DNA from: Sulfurospirillum sp. UBA4058
GTDB lineage: Bacteria > Campylobacterota > Campylobacteria > Campylobacterales > Sulfurospirillaceae
Reading direction: 5' to 3'
DNA length: 64,000 bases
NCBI GenBank assembly: GCA_002382085.1
Contig: DFZK01000015.1
Span: forward strand, 1 to 64,000
Positions 16,979 to 25,987 of this stretch are shown in pieces. Within the stretch, counting starts at the first letter, position 1, and every line of letters begins with the position of its first letter. A model generated the notes under the pieces. It was not told the DNA's origin, did no database searches, and saw only the letters and a program-made list of their open reading frames with translations. The translations under genes and the position numbers were made by a program.

Positions 16979-17650
16979 ATGATTAATGTCTTAATGATCG
17001 AAGACGACGAAGAATTTGCGGAGTTGCTCGGCGAGTATTTGGCAAAGTACAATATTAAAATTACCAATTATGCCGATCCCTATTTGGGACTCAGTGCGGG
17101 AATCAAAAAGTACGATTTGCTCATTTTGGATTTGACGCTTCCGGGAATGGACGGACTTGAGGTGTGTAAAGAGGTCGTTGCGAAGTATGACATTCCTATT
17201 ATTATCTCTTCGGCGCGTAGCGATATCAGCGATAAAGTGATCGGTCTTCAAATCGGTGCGGACGATTACCTTCCGAAGCCTTACGATCCCAAAGAGATGT
17301 ACGCGCGCATTCAAAGTTTGATTCGCCGTTATAAAAAGAGCACGACGCAAGAGGAACAAGCGAACAGTAGCGTTTTCGCCGTCGACGAGAAACGCCACGA
17401 AATCTCGTTTAAGGGCGAAGTTTTGAGTTTGACGCCCGCAGAATACGAAATTCTCTCCTATATGATTAAACAAAACGGTTTTTCGATTTCCCGAGAACAG
17501 TTGGTGTATAACTGCAAATCCCTGAAAGACAAAGGTTCGAAAAGTTTGGACGTGATTATCGGGCGGCTTCGTACCAAAATTAACGACGACTCTAAAAATC
17601 CCGAACACATTCACTCGGTGCGAGGCATCGGCTATAAGCTGGTAGGATGA
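16979..17650 (+). CDS. racR: OmpR-family response regulator (RacR/ArsR-like)
   Basis: A 223-residue regulator: receiver domain (residues 1-115, acidic pocket EDD, phospho-acceptor D51 in LDLTLPG, Lys in PKPYDP) and an OmpR/PhoB winged helix (residues 130-223). The sequence is strikingly like ArsR (HP0166) of Helicobacter pylori as I recall it, and the position beside dnaJ and recR matches Campylobacter jejuni racR, which affects colonisation and fumarate/electron-acceptor metabolism. It overlaps racS by four bases (ATGA). The signal in this organism is unknown. Confidence 0.9.
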   Translation: MINVLMIEDDEEFAELLGEYLAKYNIKITNYADPYLGLSAGIKKYDLLILDLTLPGMDGLEVCKEVVAKYDIPIIISSARSDISDKVIGLQIGADDYLPKPYDPKEMYARIQSLIRRYKKSTTQEEQANSSVFAVDEKRHEISFKGEVLSLTPAEYEILSYMIKQNGFSISREQLVYNCKSLKDKGSKSLDVIIGRLRTKINDDSKNPEHIHSVRGIGYKLVG

Positions 17651-18894
17651 TCAAAAACTCGATTTTAGTGAAGATCAGTACGATCTTCTTTCTTTCCCTG
17701 TTTTTATTGGTCATGTTTTTTAGCGTGCTTTTGGACCATCAAAGCGAACGCAACCTCGAAAATATGAAACAACGCCAAATTCAATCGGTCAATTACCTGT
17801 TGGTGATGTATCGCAATAACGTTCAGCCCGGCGACATCGAAGAATATTTTAACAACTTCGGGCTCAAAAAAGTAACGAGCAAGCACCTTCGTACTTCGGT
17901 TTTGGAGCGCGGCGTCGTCATCTTTCAGAAACTCTCTCCGATTAGCCGTTTTTCGTCCATCGTGTACAACGACCGTTATTATCTCTTTATCGACAATTTC
18001 GAGTCAAGCGTGCTTTTAGAGAGTCAAGATTACAAAAATTTTAACGAAAGTTTATGGTTTGTTTTTGCGATTGCTTTGCTGATTTTACTTTACATGTACA
18101 TTTCGATTTTCCGAAGTATCGCTCCTTTAAAAACGTTAAGTTCTCAAATCAGACGATTTGCGAGCGGCGATTTACAGATCGAATGCAAAAGCAATTCGCA
18201 TGACGAAATCGGCGAAGTCGCCAACGAATTTGATCGTGCGGCAAAAAAAATCCGCGATCTGATCGGGGCGCGACAGCTTTTTTTACGCACGATTATGCAC
18301 GAACTTAAAACGCCGATCGGCAAAGGACGGATTATCACCGAGATGCTCGAAGACGAAACGGCAAAAAAACGTTTGGTCGGCGTGTTTGAACGCTTGGATT
18401 TGTTGATCGCGGAATTTTCGAAGATCGAACAAATCGCCTCGGAGCGTTGTGAACTTCATCTTCAAGACGTCGTACTCTCCAACGTCGTCGATCAGGCATT
18501 GGATTTATTGATGTTGGACGCTAAAAAACGCGAAGAGCAGATCAAAATCGAAGGAGAGTTTGACTTTCTCGTAACGGTCGATTTTGATTTAATGGCATTG
18601 GCGATTAAAAACTTGATGGACAATGCGCTCAAACACAGTTTGGATCATACGCTCTTTTTACGCTCCCAAAAGCAAACCTTGATCGTTGCGAATAAAGGCG
18701 AAGCCTTGAAAATGGGAATTAACGAGTATTTTCAACCTTTTGTTTCCGGTTCAAAAGCTTGCGGAAGCAGTTTAGGATTGGGGCTTTACATCGTGCAAAA
18801 TATTCTTCGCCAGCACGGACTTGAGGCGGCATATACGTATGAAGAGGGTTTGCATCAGTTTAGCATCGATTTTTCCAAAGGAGTGCGGGGATGA
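17647..18894 (+). CDS. racS: sensor histidine kinase (RacS/ArsS-like)
   Basis: A 415-residue membrane kinase: first membrane helix at residues 8-28, a periplasmic sensor of about 110 residues, second helix at about 138-158, a HAMP linker (SIAPLKTLSSQIR onward), the dimerisation helix with H218 in MHELKTPIGKG and an ATPase domain with NLMDNALKHS and a G-box (LGLGLYIV). The shortened, atypical ATP-binding domain is usual for the ArsS/RacS group. It is the partner of the overlapping racR and its stop overlaps the recR start, so all three genes form one operon. Confidence 0.9.
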   Translation: MIKNSILVKISTIFFLSLFLLVMFFSVLLDHQSERNLENMKQRQIQSVNYLLVMYRNNVQPGDIEEYFNNFGLKKVTSKHLRTSVLERGVVIFQKLSPISRFSSIVYNDRYYLFIDNFESSVLLESQDYKNFNESLWFVFAIALLILLYMYISIFRSIAPLKTLSSQIRRFASGDLQIECKSNSHDEIGEVANEFDRAAKKIRDLIGARQLFLRTIMHELKTPIGKGRIITEMLEDETAKKRLVGVFERLDLLIAEFSKIEQIASERCELHLQDVVLSNVVDQALDLLMLDAKKREEQIKIEGEFDFLVTVDFDLMALAIKNLMDNALKHSLDHTLFLRSQKQTLIVANKGEALKMGINEYFQPFVSGSKACGSSLGLGLYIVQNILRQHGLEAAYTYEEGLHQFSIDFSKGVRG

Positions 18895-19460
18895 TGCGGG
18901 GTTTGGAAAAGTTCAATAAACTCGTCGAGGCGTTCGAATCTTTACCGACCGTCGGAAAAAAATCCGCGCTTCGTTTTGCGTATCATCTGGTTTTAAACGA
19001 CGCTTTTGCCGCAATGAAGCTTTCCAATGCAATCGAAAGTGCCGTCAAATCCATTCGTAAGTGCGAGCGATGCGGTGCTTTAAGCGAGCATGAAATTTGC
19101 GATATCTGTTTGGACGAACGTCGGGATATTCAAACGCTCTGCATCGTCGAGAGTGCCAAAGATATTTTCGTCTTGGAAGAACACAAGCTTTTCGACGGGC
19201 ACTATTTCGTTTTATGCGATATGGAAGAGGAGACGCTTTTTAAATTGGAGTCGATCGTCCAAGAGGGCGTTAAAGAAGTTATCTTTGCACTTACCCCTTC
19301 ATTGGCAAGCGATGCACTCATCTTATTTATCGAAGATAAGCTCAAAGCGTACGCGCTTCATTTTACGAAAATCGCACAAGGCGTTCCCACCGGCGTGCAC
19401 CTTGAAAACGTCGATATGCTCTCTTTATCCAAAGCCTTGGAAGCGCGTACGAAGATTTAA
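18891..19460 (+). CDS. recR: recombination mediator RecR
   Basis: RecR, with RecO (and RecF), loads RecA on SSB-coated single strands. The 189-residue protein shows the N-terminal helix-hairpin-helix (FESLPTVGKKSALRFAYHL), the four-cysteine zinc finger (CERCGALSEHEICDIC), and a Toprim-like domain with the start IVESAKDIFVLE and the end THVHLENVD-like motif (TGVHLENVDM). ATG 18891 overlaps the racS stop and follows AAAGGAG. The stop codon at 19458-19460 interlocks with the stop of the convergent fadD-like gene. Confidence 0.96.
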   Translation: MMRGLEKFNKLVEAFESLPTVGKKSALRFAYHLVLNDAFAAMKLSNAIESAVKSIRKCERCGALSEHEICDICLDERRDIQTLCIVESAKDIFVLEEHKLFDGHYFVLCDMEEETLFKLESIVQEGVKEVIFALTPSLASDALILFIEDKLKAYALHFTKIAQGVPTGVHLENVDMLSLSKALEARTKI

Positions 19461-21109
19461 TGCTCTAGCAAAAGCGCGTATTTTTTTCGCAACTCGCGTT
19501 TATTGATTTTTCCGACGCTCGTTTTATCGATGCTCTCGACGAATTTGATCTTTAAAAGCATACTTTCTCGTGCCATAATACCTTTTTTAATAAACTCTTT
19601 GGCATGGAAGAGTAACTCTTTTTCTTCCATGTTTTTACTCGGATCGACAACGACCAACGCTAAAGGACGTTCGCCCCATTTTTCATCGGCGATTCCGATG
19701 ACGGCAACTTCTTTGACGCTTGGATGACGATGGATGATGTCTTCGAGTTCCAAAGAGGAGATCCACTCTCCGCCGACTTTGATAATATCTTTGACGCGAT
19801 CGGTGATTTTAACGTAACCGCACGGATCGATATGCGCCATATCCCCCGTATGCAAGTAGCCGCCGCTCCAGAGTAATTCCGAATTTTTTTGGTCTTTAAA
19901 ATAACCCTGCGTCAGCCACGGCGAGCGTACGACGATCTCTCCCGTACTGTGACCGTCCCTTGGAAGAGGGCGCATCTGCTCATCGACGACATTGACCTCG
20001 ACAAGACCCATCGGACGTCCCGTTTTAATGCGAATGTCGCTTTGTGCGTCTGCATCTTGCTCAAGCATTTCCGGCGTCAGTTGTGAAACGGTTAAGATCG
20101 GACAGGTTTCACTCATACCGTACCCCGTAAACATATCGATTCCCAGACGTAGGGCTTCTTGACACATCGCTTTGGGAAGGCTCGCCCCTCCGATCATCAC
20201 TTTCCAGCCTTTTAAATTCATTGTTTTGATCTTCGGTGAATTAAAGAGCATATGCATAATCGTCGGAACGCAATGTGAGAACGTCACATGTTCTTTCTCG
20301 ATCAATTCTAAAAGCAAATCGGGGATGTAGCGTCCGGGGTAAACTTGCTTGAGTCCGAGCATCGTCGCAACGTAAGGCAATCCCCACGCATGAACGTGAA
20401 ACATCGGCGTAATAGGCATATAGACGTCGTTTTGGCGGAAATTTCCTTGTTGGGGAGCACTTCCGAGCGTTGCTAAGGTTCCCAGCGTATGAAGAACGAG
20501 TTGTCGGTGCGTAAAGTAGACGCCTTTGGGAAGTCCGGTCGTTCCGGTGGTATAGAACGTCGTCGCGCGCATATTTTCGTCAAAATCGGGAAAATCAAAA
20601 TGCGGTGCGCTGTTTGCCAATAACGTTTCATAGTCGCCTTGAATGTTGAGCGACGTTTGCGGAAGCTCTTTCTCGTCGGATAAAAGAATAAAGCCTTTAA
20701 CGTCGATTCGACCTTTGATTTGCTCTAAAACGGGTAGAAAATCGGTATGCGTTAAAATAATGACGTCTTCGGCATGGTCGATCGTATAGAGAATTTGCTC
20801 CGGCGAGAGGCGAATATTGACCATATGCAAAATCGCGCCGATCATCGGAATCGCAAAATAACACTCCAAATAGCGATGCGAATCGTAGTCCATTACCGCT
20901 ACCGTATCTCCGGCTTTGATGCCTAAATCACTGAGCATGTTCGCTAATCGGTGAACGCGCTCTTTAAACTGTGCATAGCTTAAACGTGTTTCCGTACGAT
21001 AAACGATCTCTTGTTCGGGATTATAATAAATGGGTGCATTGAGAATATTTTTAATTAAAAGTTGATAATGATGGGCATAAGGGTTGTTCAATGTTGTTTC
21101 GAGTTGCAA
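19457..21109 (-). CDS. fatty acyl-CoA synthetase (AMP-forming, FadD-like)
   Basis: A 550-residue adenylate-forming enzyme that activates a carboxylic acid, most likely a medium- or long-chain fatty acid, to its CoA thioester. Motifs: P-loop TFYTTGTTGLPKGVYFTH, the A5 motif GYGMSETCP, the A7 hinge YLHTGD and the A10 lysine near the end (KTSVGKINKRELRKKY). It starts at TTG 21109 behind AGGAGA. It is the last gene of the long minus-strand operon, 20 bases after aroE. The chain-length preference cannot be read reliably; related proteins are annotated as medium-chain ligases. Confidence 0.9.
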   Translation of the reverse strand: MQLETTLNNPYAHHYQLLIKNILNAPIYYNPEQEIVYRTETRLSYAQFKERVHRLANMLSDLGIKAGDTVAVMDYDSHRYLECYFAIPMIGAILHMVNIRLSPEQILYTIDHAEDVIILTHTDFLPVLEQIKGRIDVKGFILLSDEKELPQTSLNIQGDYETLLANSAPHFDFPDFDENMRATTFYTTGTTGLPKGVYFTHRQLVLHTLGTLATLGSAPQQGNFRQNDVYMPITPMFHVHAWGLPYVATMLGLKQVYPGRYIPDLLLELIEKEHVTFSHCVPTIMHMLFNSPKIKTMNLKGWKVMIGGASLPKAMCQEALRLGIDMFTGYGMSETCPILTVSQLTPEMLEQDADAQSDIRIKTGRPMGLVEVNVVDEQMRPLPRDGHSTGEIVVRSPWLTQGYFKDQKNSELLWSGGYLHTGDMAHIDPCGYVKITDRVKDIIKVGGEWISSLELEDIIHRHPSVKEVAVIGIADEKWGERPLALVVVDPSKNMEEKELLFHAKEFIKKGIMARESMLLKIKFVESIDKTSVGKINKRELRKKYALLLEH

Positions 21110-21129
21110 GGGGTTCTCCTAAAATGATT

Positions 21130-21921
21130 TTAGAGATCAAACACCGGACGCATGAGTGCCTCGACGTTTTCACGATCGTAGCGTTGTGCAAAAAAGAGAT
21201 CGAACGCAAGAACGGCTTGGTAGAGTAACATCTCTTTACCGTCTTTACATGTAAGATGGTTTTGTTCGGCTAAAGCAAGAAACGGCGTCGGTTTATTGTA
21301 GATGACGTCGTAGGCAAAACGTGCTTGAGGGAAGATCGCTTCTAAGAAGGCTAAAGGGCAGGGTAAGGCTTCGTCTTTGAGTCCCGCGGAGGTCGTATTG
21401 ACGATGAGGTCGTACGCTTGGGGTGAAAACGTCTCCCATGTCTGGACGTTAAACCCTTGCGTTTTGAAAAATTCCAAACGCGCATGCGATCGATTGAGGA
21501 TCGTCACATTGAGTCCGCGTTCTTTGAGGATAACGGCAAGGGCTTTGGCGGTTCCTCCCGCTCCTAAAATCAAAACATTGTTCAGCGGTTCAAAGGCTTG
21601 GATCGACATGTAAAAACCTTCCGCATCGGTATTGTAACCGATGACGCGCGTACCTTCTCTTACCAACGTGTTGACCGCGCCGATCTGTTTGGCTAAACCG
21701 CGTACTTCGTCGCATTGCGCGTAAGCCGCCTCTTTATGCGGAACGGTTACGTTCGCACCCGAGAGGTTCATCTCCCAAAACGTTTTGAGTAACGCTTCGG
21801 AGTCTTCAACGGCTTTTCGGACATAGCAAGCATCTATTTTGAGGGCTTTAAAGACACTGTTATGCAATCTTGGAGAGATAGAATGGGCAACGGGATTGCC
21901 CAAAAGCGTCAAAAGGAGCAT
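21130..21921 (-). CDS. aroE: shikimate dehydrogenase (NADP+)
   Basis: AroE reduces 3-dehydroshikimate to shikimate in aromatic amino acid synthesis. The 263-residue protein shows the substrate motif NPVAHSISPRLHN, the catalytic lysine in NVTVPHKEAA, the nucleotide loop GAGGTAKA with the NADP-selecting NRSHAR segment, and the C-terminal KDGKEMLLYQA. It starts two bases after the trpE stop and precedes the acyl-CoA synthetase gene. The gene carries a perfect TTACATGTAA repeat. Confidence 0.97.
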   Translation of the reverse strand: MLLLTLLGNPVAHSISPRLHNSVFKALKIDACYVRKAVEDSEALLKTFWEMNLSGANVTVPHKEAAYAQCDEVRGLAKQIGAVNTLVREGTRVIGYNTDAEGFYMSIQAFEPLNNVLILGAGGTAKALAVILKERGLNVTILNRSHARLEFFKTQGFNVQTWETFSPQAYDLIVNTTSAGLKDEALPCPLAFLEAIFPQARFAYDVIYNKPTPFLALAEQNHLTCKDGKEMLLYQAVLAFDLFFAQRYDRENVEALMRPVFDL

Positions 21922-21923
21922 GG

Positions 21924-23336
21924 CTACTCTTTGAGCTCGTCGAGCGAGCTGGTCATCGCACCTAATTTATTGGTAACTTCAAGGTATTCAAGTTCGGGCT
22001 TACTGTCGGCAACGATACCGGCACCCGCTTGGAAAATAATCTTTTCATCGTCCAAATACGCCGTACGAATCATAATGCAGCTATCCATATTGCCATCAAA
22101 TCCGAAATATCCGGCCGCACCGCTGTAAAAGCTACGTTTGATTCCTTCAAACGCGCTAATCAACTCCATTGCACGGATTTTAGGCGTTCCGGTCATTGTC
22201 CCGGCGGTAAACGTTGCGGCAAAGAGATCGAACATATCGTATTTCTCGTCCAAAGTCGCCTCAATGTCGCTAACCATATGCATCACGTGAGAATAACGTT
22301 CCACGCGCATCATCTCTTTGACGGTGACGCTACCGACTTTGGCGACGCGTCCCAGATCGTTACGACCCAGATCGATCAGCATCAAATGTTCCGCACGCTC
22401 TTTTTCGTCGCTGAGCATCTCTTTTTCGTATGCGATATCTTTCTCGTAGGTCGCCCCTCGTTTTCGCGTTCCCGCAATCGGACGAAGCATAATACGCGAA
22501 TCTTTAAGTCCGACCATCACTTCGGGCGAACTTCCGATAATCGCAAAGTGAGGGTATGAAAGGTAAAACATGTAAGGAGAGGGATTTTTTTGGCGCAAGA
22601 TACGGTAAAAGCTAAGTCGATCGACATGCGTATAGTGCGTAAAACGGTTGGACATCAAGATTTGAAAGACGTCTCCGCTACGAATCATCTCTTTGGATTG
22701 TTCGACCATGTCAAAAAATTGCTCTTTGCTAAACGCAAAACTTCCTTTTTGCTTATCGACATGAACCGTTTGAATCGGGATGTGATAATGCGGCTCTTTC
22801 AGCGTTGCCTCAATCGTGCCTAATTGTGCGGCAATTTCAGGTAAAAATGTCGTAAGAATCAGCGTATTGGACTTATGCGAAAAGGTACAAACGAGTTTCG
22901 GGCGCATTAAATCGACTTCGGGAATATGCAAATCGTCGCGAAGCGCATCCATGGAAGCGGCGAGTTTGGGCTCGAAGAGTTTGACGGCGTCGTATCCGAT
23001 ATAGCCGATAAACCCGTCGATAAACCCTACGCCTAGCTCTTTGGTATATGTTTGATAGCGCGCTTTATCGATACTGGCATAGCGTTGTTTTAAAAAGCTA
23101 AACGGCTCGTTTCCCAAAGGATGCACTGCCCCGTTTTCATCGATATGAACGCTCTGTCCTTTTTGATGGATCACGCGTTCCCTTGCCCCGATAAATAAAA
23201 AGCTAAAGTTGCCGTCGTTATTGTTGATGGCACTTTCAAATAAGAAACAGAGTTCCCCTTCGAAATAGCGTTGTAATTTAGCAAAAATCGTGATCGGCGT
23301 AAGCTGATCGAATAAAATCTTTCGAGACGTTAACAC
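21924..23336 (-). CDS. trpE: anthranilate synthase component I (TrpE)
   Basis: A 470-residue chorismate-utilising enzyme. It has the chorismate core motifs PIAGTRKRG, LIDLGRNDLGRVAKVGSV, GTMTGTPKIRAMELI and GAGIVADS. The N-terminal FLFESA corresponds to the LLES motif that binds feedback-inhibiting tryptophan in TrpE, so I favour TrpE over PabB (aminodeoxychorismate synthase), which remains the alternative. It starts at GTG 23336, one base after the SPOR gene stop. No trpG or other trp genes adjoin it; the glutamine amidotransferase must be elsewhere. Confidence 0.85.
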   Translation of the reverse strand: MLTSRKILFDQLTPITIFAKLQRYFEGELCFLFESAINNNDGNFSFLFIGARERVIHQKGQSVHIDENGAVHPLGNEPFSFLKQRYASIDKARYQTYTKELGVGFIDGFIGYIGYDAVKLFEPKLAASMDALRDDLHIPEVDLMRPKLVCTFSHKSNTLILTTFLPEIAAQLGTIEATLKEPHYHIPIQTVHVDKQKGSFAFSKEQFFDMVEQSKEMIRSGDVFQILMSNRFTHYTHVDRLSFYRILRQKNPSPYMFYLSYPHFAIIGSSPEVMVGLKDSRIMLRPIAGTRKRGATYEKDIAYEKEMLSDEKERAEHLMLIDLGRNDLGRVAKVGSVTVKEMMRVERYSHVMHMVSDIEATLDEKYDMFDLFAATFTAGTMTGTPKIRAMELISAFEGIKRSFYSGAAGYFGFDGNMDSCIMIRTAYLDDEKIIFQAGAGIVADSKPELEYLEVTNKLGAMTSSLDELKE

Positions 23337-23337
23337 C

Positions 23338-24099
23338 TTATTTGACCCTGTAAATAAATGCGTTTTTATTGATGCTGGAACGAATCAGTACCAAAGCATT
23401 TTCGGCATCGGCAGAGTTGGCGTACGGTCCGATCAAAATTTTCGTGACGTGGTTTCCGTTAACGACGGTCGGATAAACGCGATACTCAAAGCCTTTGGAT
23501 TTGATGTCGTTTAAAACACGTTGTTCCGGTGCCGTGGCAACGGCTCCGACTTGGACGTAAATACCCGCTTGAGCATTCGCTCCGCCGCTACTTGAGGAGG
23601 CAGCCGGAGTGCTGGGTGCCGTCGTTGCGGGTTTGCTTGCGGCGGCAGGTTTTTGGAGCTCTTTTTTCGGTTCTTCTTTGGCTTTAGCACTCGCCGTCGC
23701 CGGTAATTTACTCTCTTGAACGTTTGGCGGCGTTACGGTCGTCGCTTCTTTTTGTCCGTCGGCTGTTTTTGACTCTTCTTGTTTTTGTGCCTCTTTTTCT
23801 TTAAGCGTTTTGATCATATCTTCAAAACTCTCTTTTTTAGCCGTGTTTTCTTCGATAATCGGTACTTGCTTAAAAAGCTGATCGTCTTTAGGAATTTGGT
23901 TTTCTTGGCTCGGTTCCGGAGGTAAAATCAACTTTGACGTATCTTTGCTTTGATCTTTATTCATTAGCTTCATACTGGCAAGGGCTATTAAAAAAACCAA
24001 AATCAAAAAAGCGACTAAAATTAAAATACGTTTCATTTTAAGAGTTTTCGTATCACCCTTTTCAAGGACGATATCACTCAGTTCATTTCTATTTTCCAT
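23338..24099 (-). CDS. inner-membrane SPOR-domain protein
   Basis: A 253-residue bitopic protein: cytoplasmic N-terminus of about 22 residues, one membrane helix (residues 24-45, RILILVAFLILVFLIALASM), a long Lys/Glu/Pro/Ala-rich periplasmic linker (46-170) and a C-terminal SPOR domain (GIYVQVGAVATAPE onward) that binds denuded septal peptidoglycan. The architecture is that of FtsN/DedD-like division proteins. The same place, after glyA and the DUF1882 gene, is occupied by a SPOR protein in Campylobacter jejuni (Cj0404 as I recall). The start follows AAGGAGA. Confidence 0.9.
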   Translation of the reverse strand: MENRNELSDIVLEKGDTKTLKMKRILILVAFLILVFLIALASMKLMNKDQSKDTSKLILPPEPSQENQIPKDDQLFKQVPIIEENTAKKESFEDMIKTLKEKEAQKQEESKTADGQKEATTVTPPNVQESKLPATASAKAKEEPKKELQKPAAASKPATTAPSTPAASSSSGGANAQAGIYVQVGAVATAPEQRVLNDIKSKGFEYRVYPTVVNGNHVTKILIGPYANSADAENALVLIRSSINKNAFIYRVK

Positions 24100-24188
24100 C
24101 GTTTCTCCTTAGAATAATAGACTTCTTTCACAAACTTTCAACGCTTTGGCGCGATAAAGGTTATGAAAGAGGTCTTTGTAGATCCTCT

Positions 24189-24731
24189 TTACATATGTTT
24201 CGACCACGAAGCTCCACGCTCTTTTTGGTACAAATCGTAAGGCAATGCCAAAATATTGAACTCTTTGGGCAACTCTTGGTTCGGGAACATTCTCCACTCA
24301 CGCGGAAGTTTCTGAGAAAGCTTTGCCGAGAGCATTTTAGCGATCTGATACCCCTCCTGTAAGGTTGTGTGTCCTTTGTGTACGTAGAGATGTAAATGAC
24401 CTTCCGTTTTACTTTTATAGGCCGTAAAATTGATAAATCCCTCTTCTCTAAGCAAAAGTTGTGCCCTATGCCAAAAACGTTCGGTGTTGCGACCGTTATA
24501 ATCGAAAACAATATTTTCTACTTTATCGAAACGGTTGATCAGCGAATGGGCAACCGTCATCTTTCCGTCAAGATGATCTTTAATGACGGCGTTGCTCAAA
24601 GGCTGATCGATGCGTTCGTATTTGTCGAAAAAGACTTTTCCCCCAAAATCGATCTTTTGGACGATCGCATCGCGTTTTATCCAATAATGATCGGTAATCA
24701 TTTTGATGAGGGAGACGTCTATCGTGTACAT
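24189..24731 (-). CDS. DUF1882 protein, Campylobacterota-specific
   Basis: A 180-residue soluble protein with no signal peptide or membrane segment. It matches the DUF1882 family that is found between glyA and a SPOR gene in Campylobacter and relatives. The first part opens with MYTIDVSLIKMITDHYWIK; the middle contains conserved HLHLYVHKGHTTLQEGY, which has several His residues and might bind a ligand or metal. The function is unknown. ATG 24731 follows AAGGAA, eight bases after the glyA stop. An 89-base gap without a recognisable feature separates it from the SPOR gene. Confidence 0.85.
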   Translation of the reverse strand: MYTIDVSLIKMITDHYWIKRDAIVQKIDFGGKVFFDKYERIDQPLSNAVIKDHLDGKMTVAHSLINRFDKVENIVFDYNGRNTERFWHRAQLLLREEGFINFTAYKSKTEGHLHLYVHKGHTTLQEGYQIAKMLSAKLSQKLPREWRMFPNQELPKEFNILALPYDLYQKERGASWSKHM

Positions 24732-24739
24732 GCGATTCC

Positions 24740-25987
24740 TTAATACGTTGGTCTGTCGTAAATGATAAAATTGCTCGCTAATGCCTTCATCTCGTCTTTA
24801 ATCTTGACATGTAAGGCTTCGTCGTTGATATGATCGAGGACGTCGGCAATTTTGTTAGCAATGATTTCAAACTCTTTTTCTTTCATACCGCGTGCCGTTA
24901 GTGCGGGAGAGCCTATACGAACGCCGCTGGTAACAAACGGACTTCGCGTTTCGCCCGGAACGGTATTTTTATTGACCGTGATACCGGCTCGACCGAGAGC
25001 TAAATCTGCCTCTTTTCCGCTAAATTCTTTGTTTAAGAACGAAACGAGTACCAAATGGTTATCCGTACCGCCGCTCACGATGTCGTAACCTCGTTGAATC
25101 AGAACGTCCGCCAAGACTTTGGCATTGGCACGGACTTGTTTCGCGTACGTCGTCCACTCCGGTTTCAAATTTTCCGCAAAACCGACCGCTTTCGCCGCGA
25201 TGACGTGTACCAAGGGTCCGCCTTGAATACCGGGGAAGATAGCACTGTTGATTTTTTTAGCAATCTCTTCGTCGTTGGTTAAAATGATACCGCCTCGAGG
25301 TCCTCGAAGCGTTTTATGCGTCGTCGACGTTACGACATGACAATGAGGAAACGGGCTTGGATGCTCGCCGCCGGCGACAAGACCCGCGATATGTGCGATG
25401 TCCGCAAATAAATAAGCACCTACTTCGTCGGCGATTTCTCTAAATTTCGCAAAATCAAGCTCTCGCGGATAGGCACTTGCACCGCAAACGATCATTTTGG
25501 GTTTAACGATGTGGGCGATTTCACGTACTTTTTCGTAATTGATACGACCGTCAAGTTCGACGCCGTAGAAAAAGCTTGAATACGTTTTGCCCGAACTGCT
25601 AACTTTTGCGCCGTGCGTTAAGTGACCGCCGTGGCTAAGGTCCATACCTAAAATTTTATCAAACGGATTAAGAAGTGCTTGATAGACGCCTTGGTTAGCT
25701 TGGCTACCGGAATTGGGTTGAACGTTTGCATACGTACAACCAAAGAGTTTACACACGCGCTCGATGGCAATTTCCTCGACCGCATCGGCAAATTCGCAAC
25801 CGCCGTAATAGCGTTTATGCGGATAACCTTCGGCGTATTTGTTGGTAAAAACGCTTCCCATCGCTTCCATGACGGCGGGATAGGTAAAGTTTTCGCTGGC
25901 AATCATTTCGAGATGGTCGCATTGACGGTGTAACTCTTTAACGCTAAGATCGTAAATAACGGGATCGACGCTTTTTAAAATACTCAT
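24740..25987 (-). CDS. glyA: serine hydroxymethyltransferase
   Basis: GlyA interconverts serine and glycine while charging tetrahydrofolate with a one-carbon unit. The 415-residue protein has the PLP lysine in the motif VTSTTHKTLRGPRGG, the folate-related segment YAEGYPHKRYYGGCEF and NSGSQANQGVY. The start codon overlaps the lysS stop (ATGA), so translation is coupled. This lysS-glyA pair is conserved in Campylobacterota. The 3' part carries one ACATGTAAG half-repeat. Confidence 0.98.
   Translation of the reverse strand: MSILKSVDPVIYDLSVKELHRQCDHLEMIASENFTYPAVMEAMGSVFTNKYAEGYPHKRYYGGCEFADAVEEIAIERVCKLFGCTYANVQPNSGSQANQGVYQALLNPFDKILGMDLSHGGHLTHGAKVSSSGKTYSSFFYGVELDGRINYEKVREIAHIVKPKMIVCGASAYPRELDFAKFREIADEVGAYLFADIAHIAGLVAGGEHPSPFPHCHVVTSTTHKTLRGPRGGIILTNDEEIAKKINSAIFPGIQGGPLVHVIAAKAVGFAENLKPEWTTYAKQVRANAKVLADVLIQRGYDIVSGGTDNHLVLVSFLNKEFSGKEADLALGRAGITVNKNTVPGETRSPFVTSGVRIGSPALTARGMKEKEFEIIANKIADVLDHINDEALHVKIKDEMKALASNFIIYDRPTY

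Noticed and set aside
19456..19461. Interlocked stop codons of recR and the acyl-CoA synthetase gene (TTAA) as a regulatory site
   Set aside because: Convergent genes sharing TTAA at their stops is common in compact genomes and needs no special explanation.
21924..23336. Reading this gene as pabB (aminodeoxychorismate synthase)
   Set aside because: The N-terminal LLES-like tryptophan-binding motif favours TrpE. PabB is kept only as an alternative because no trp genes adjoin it.
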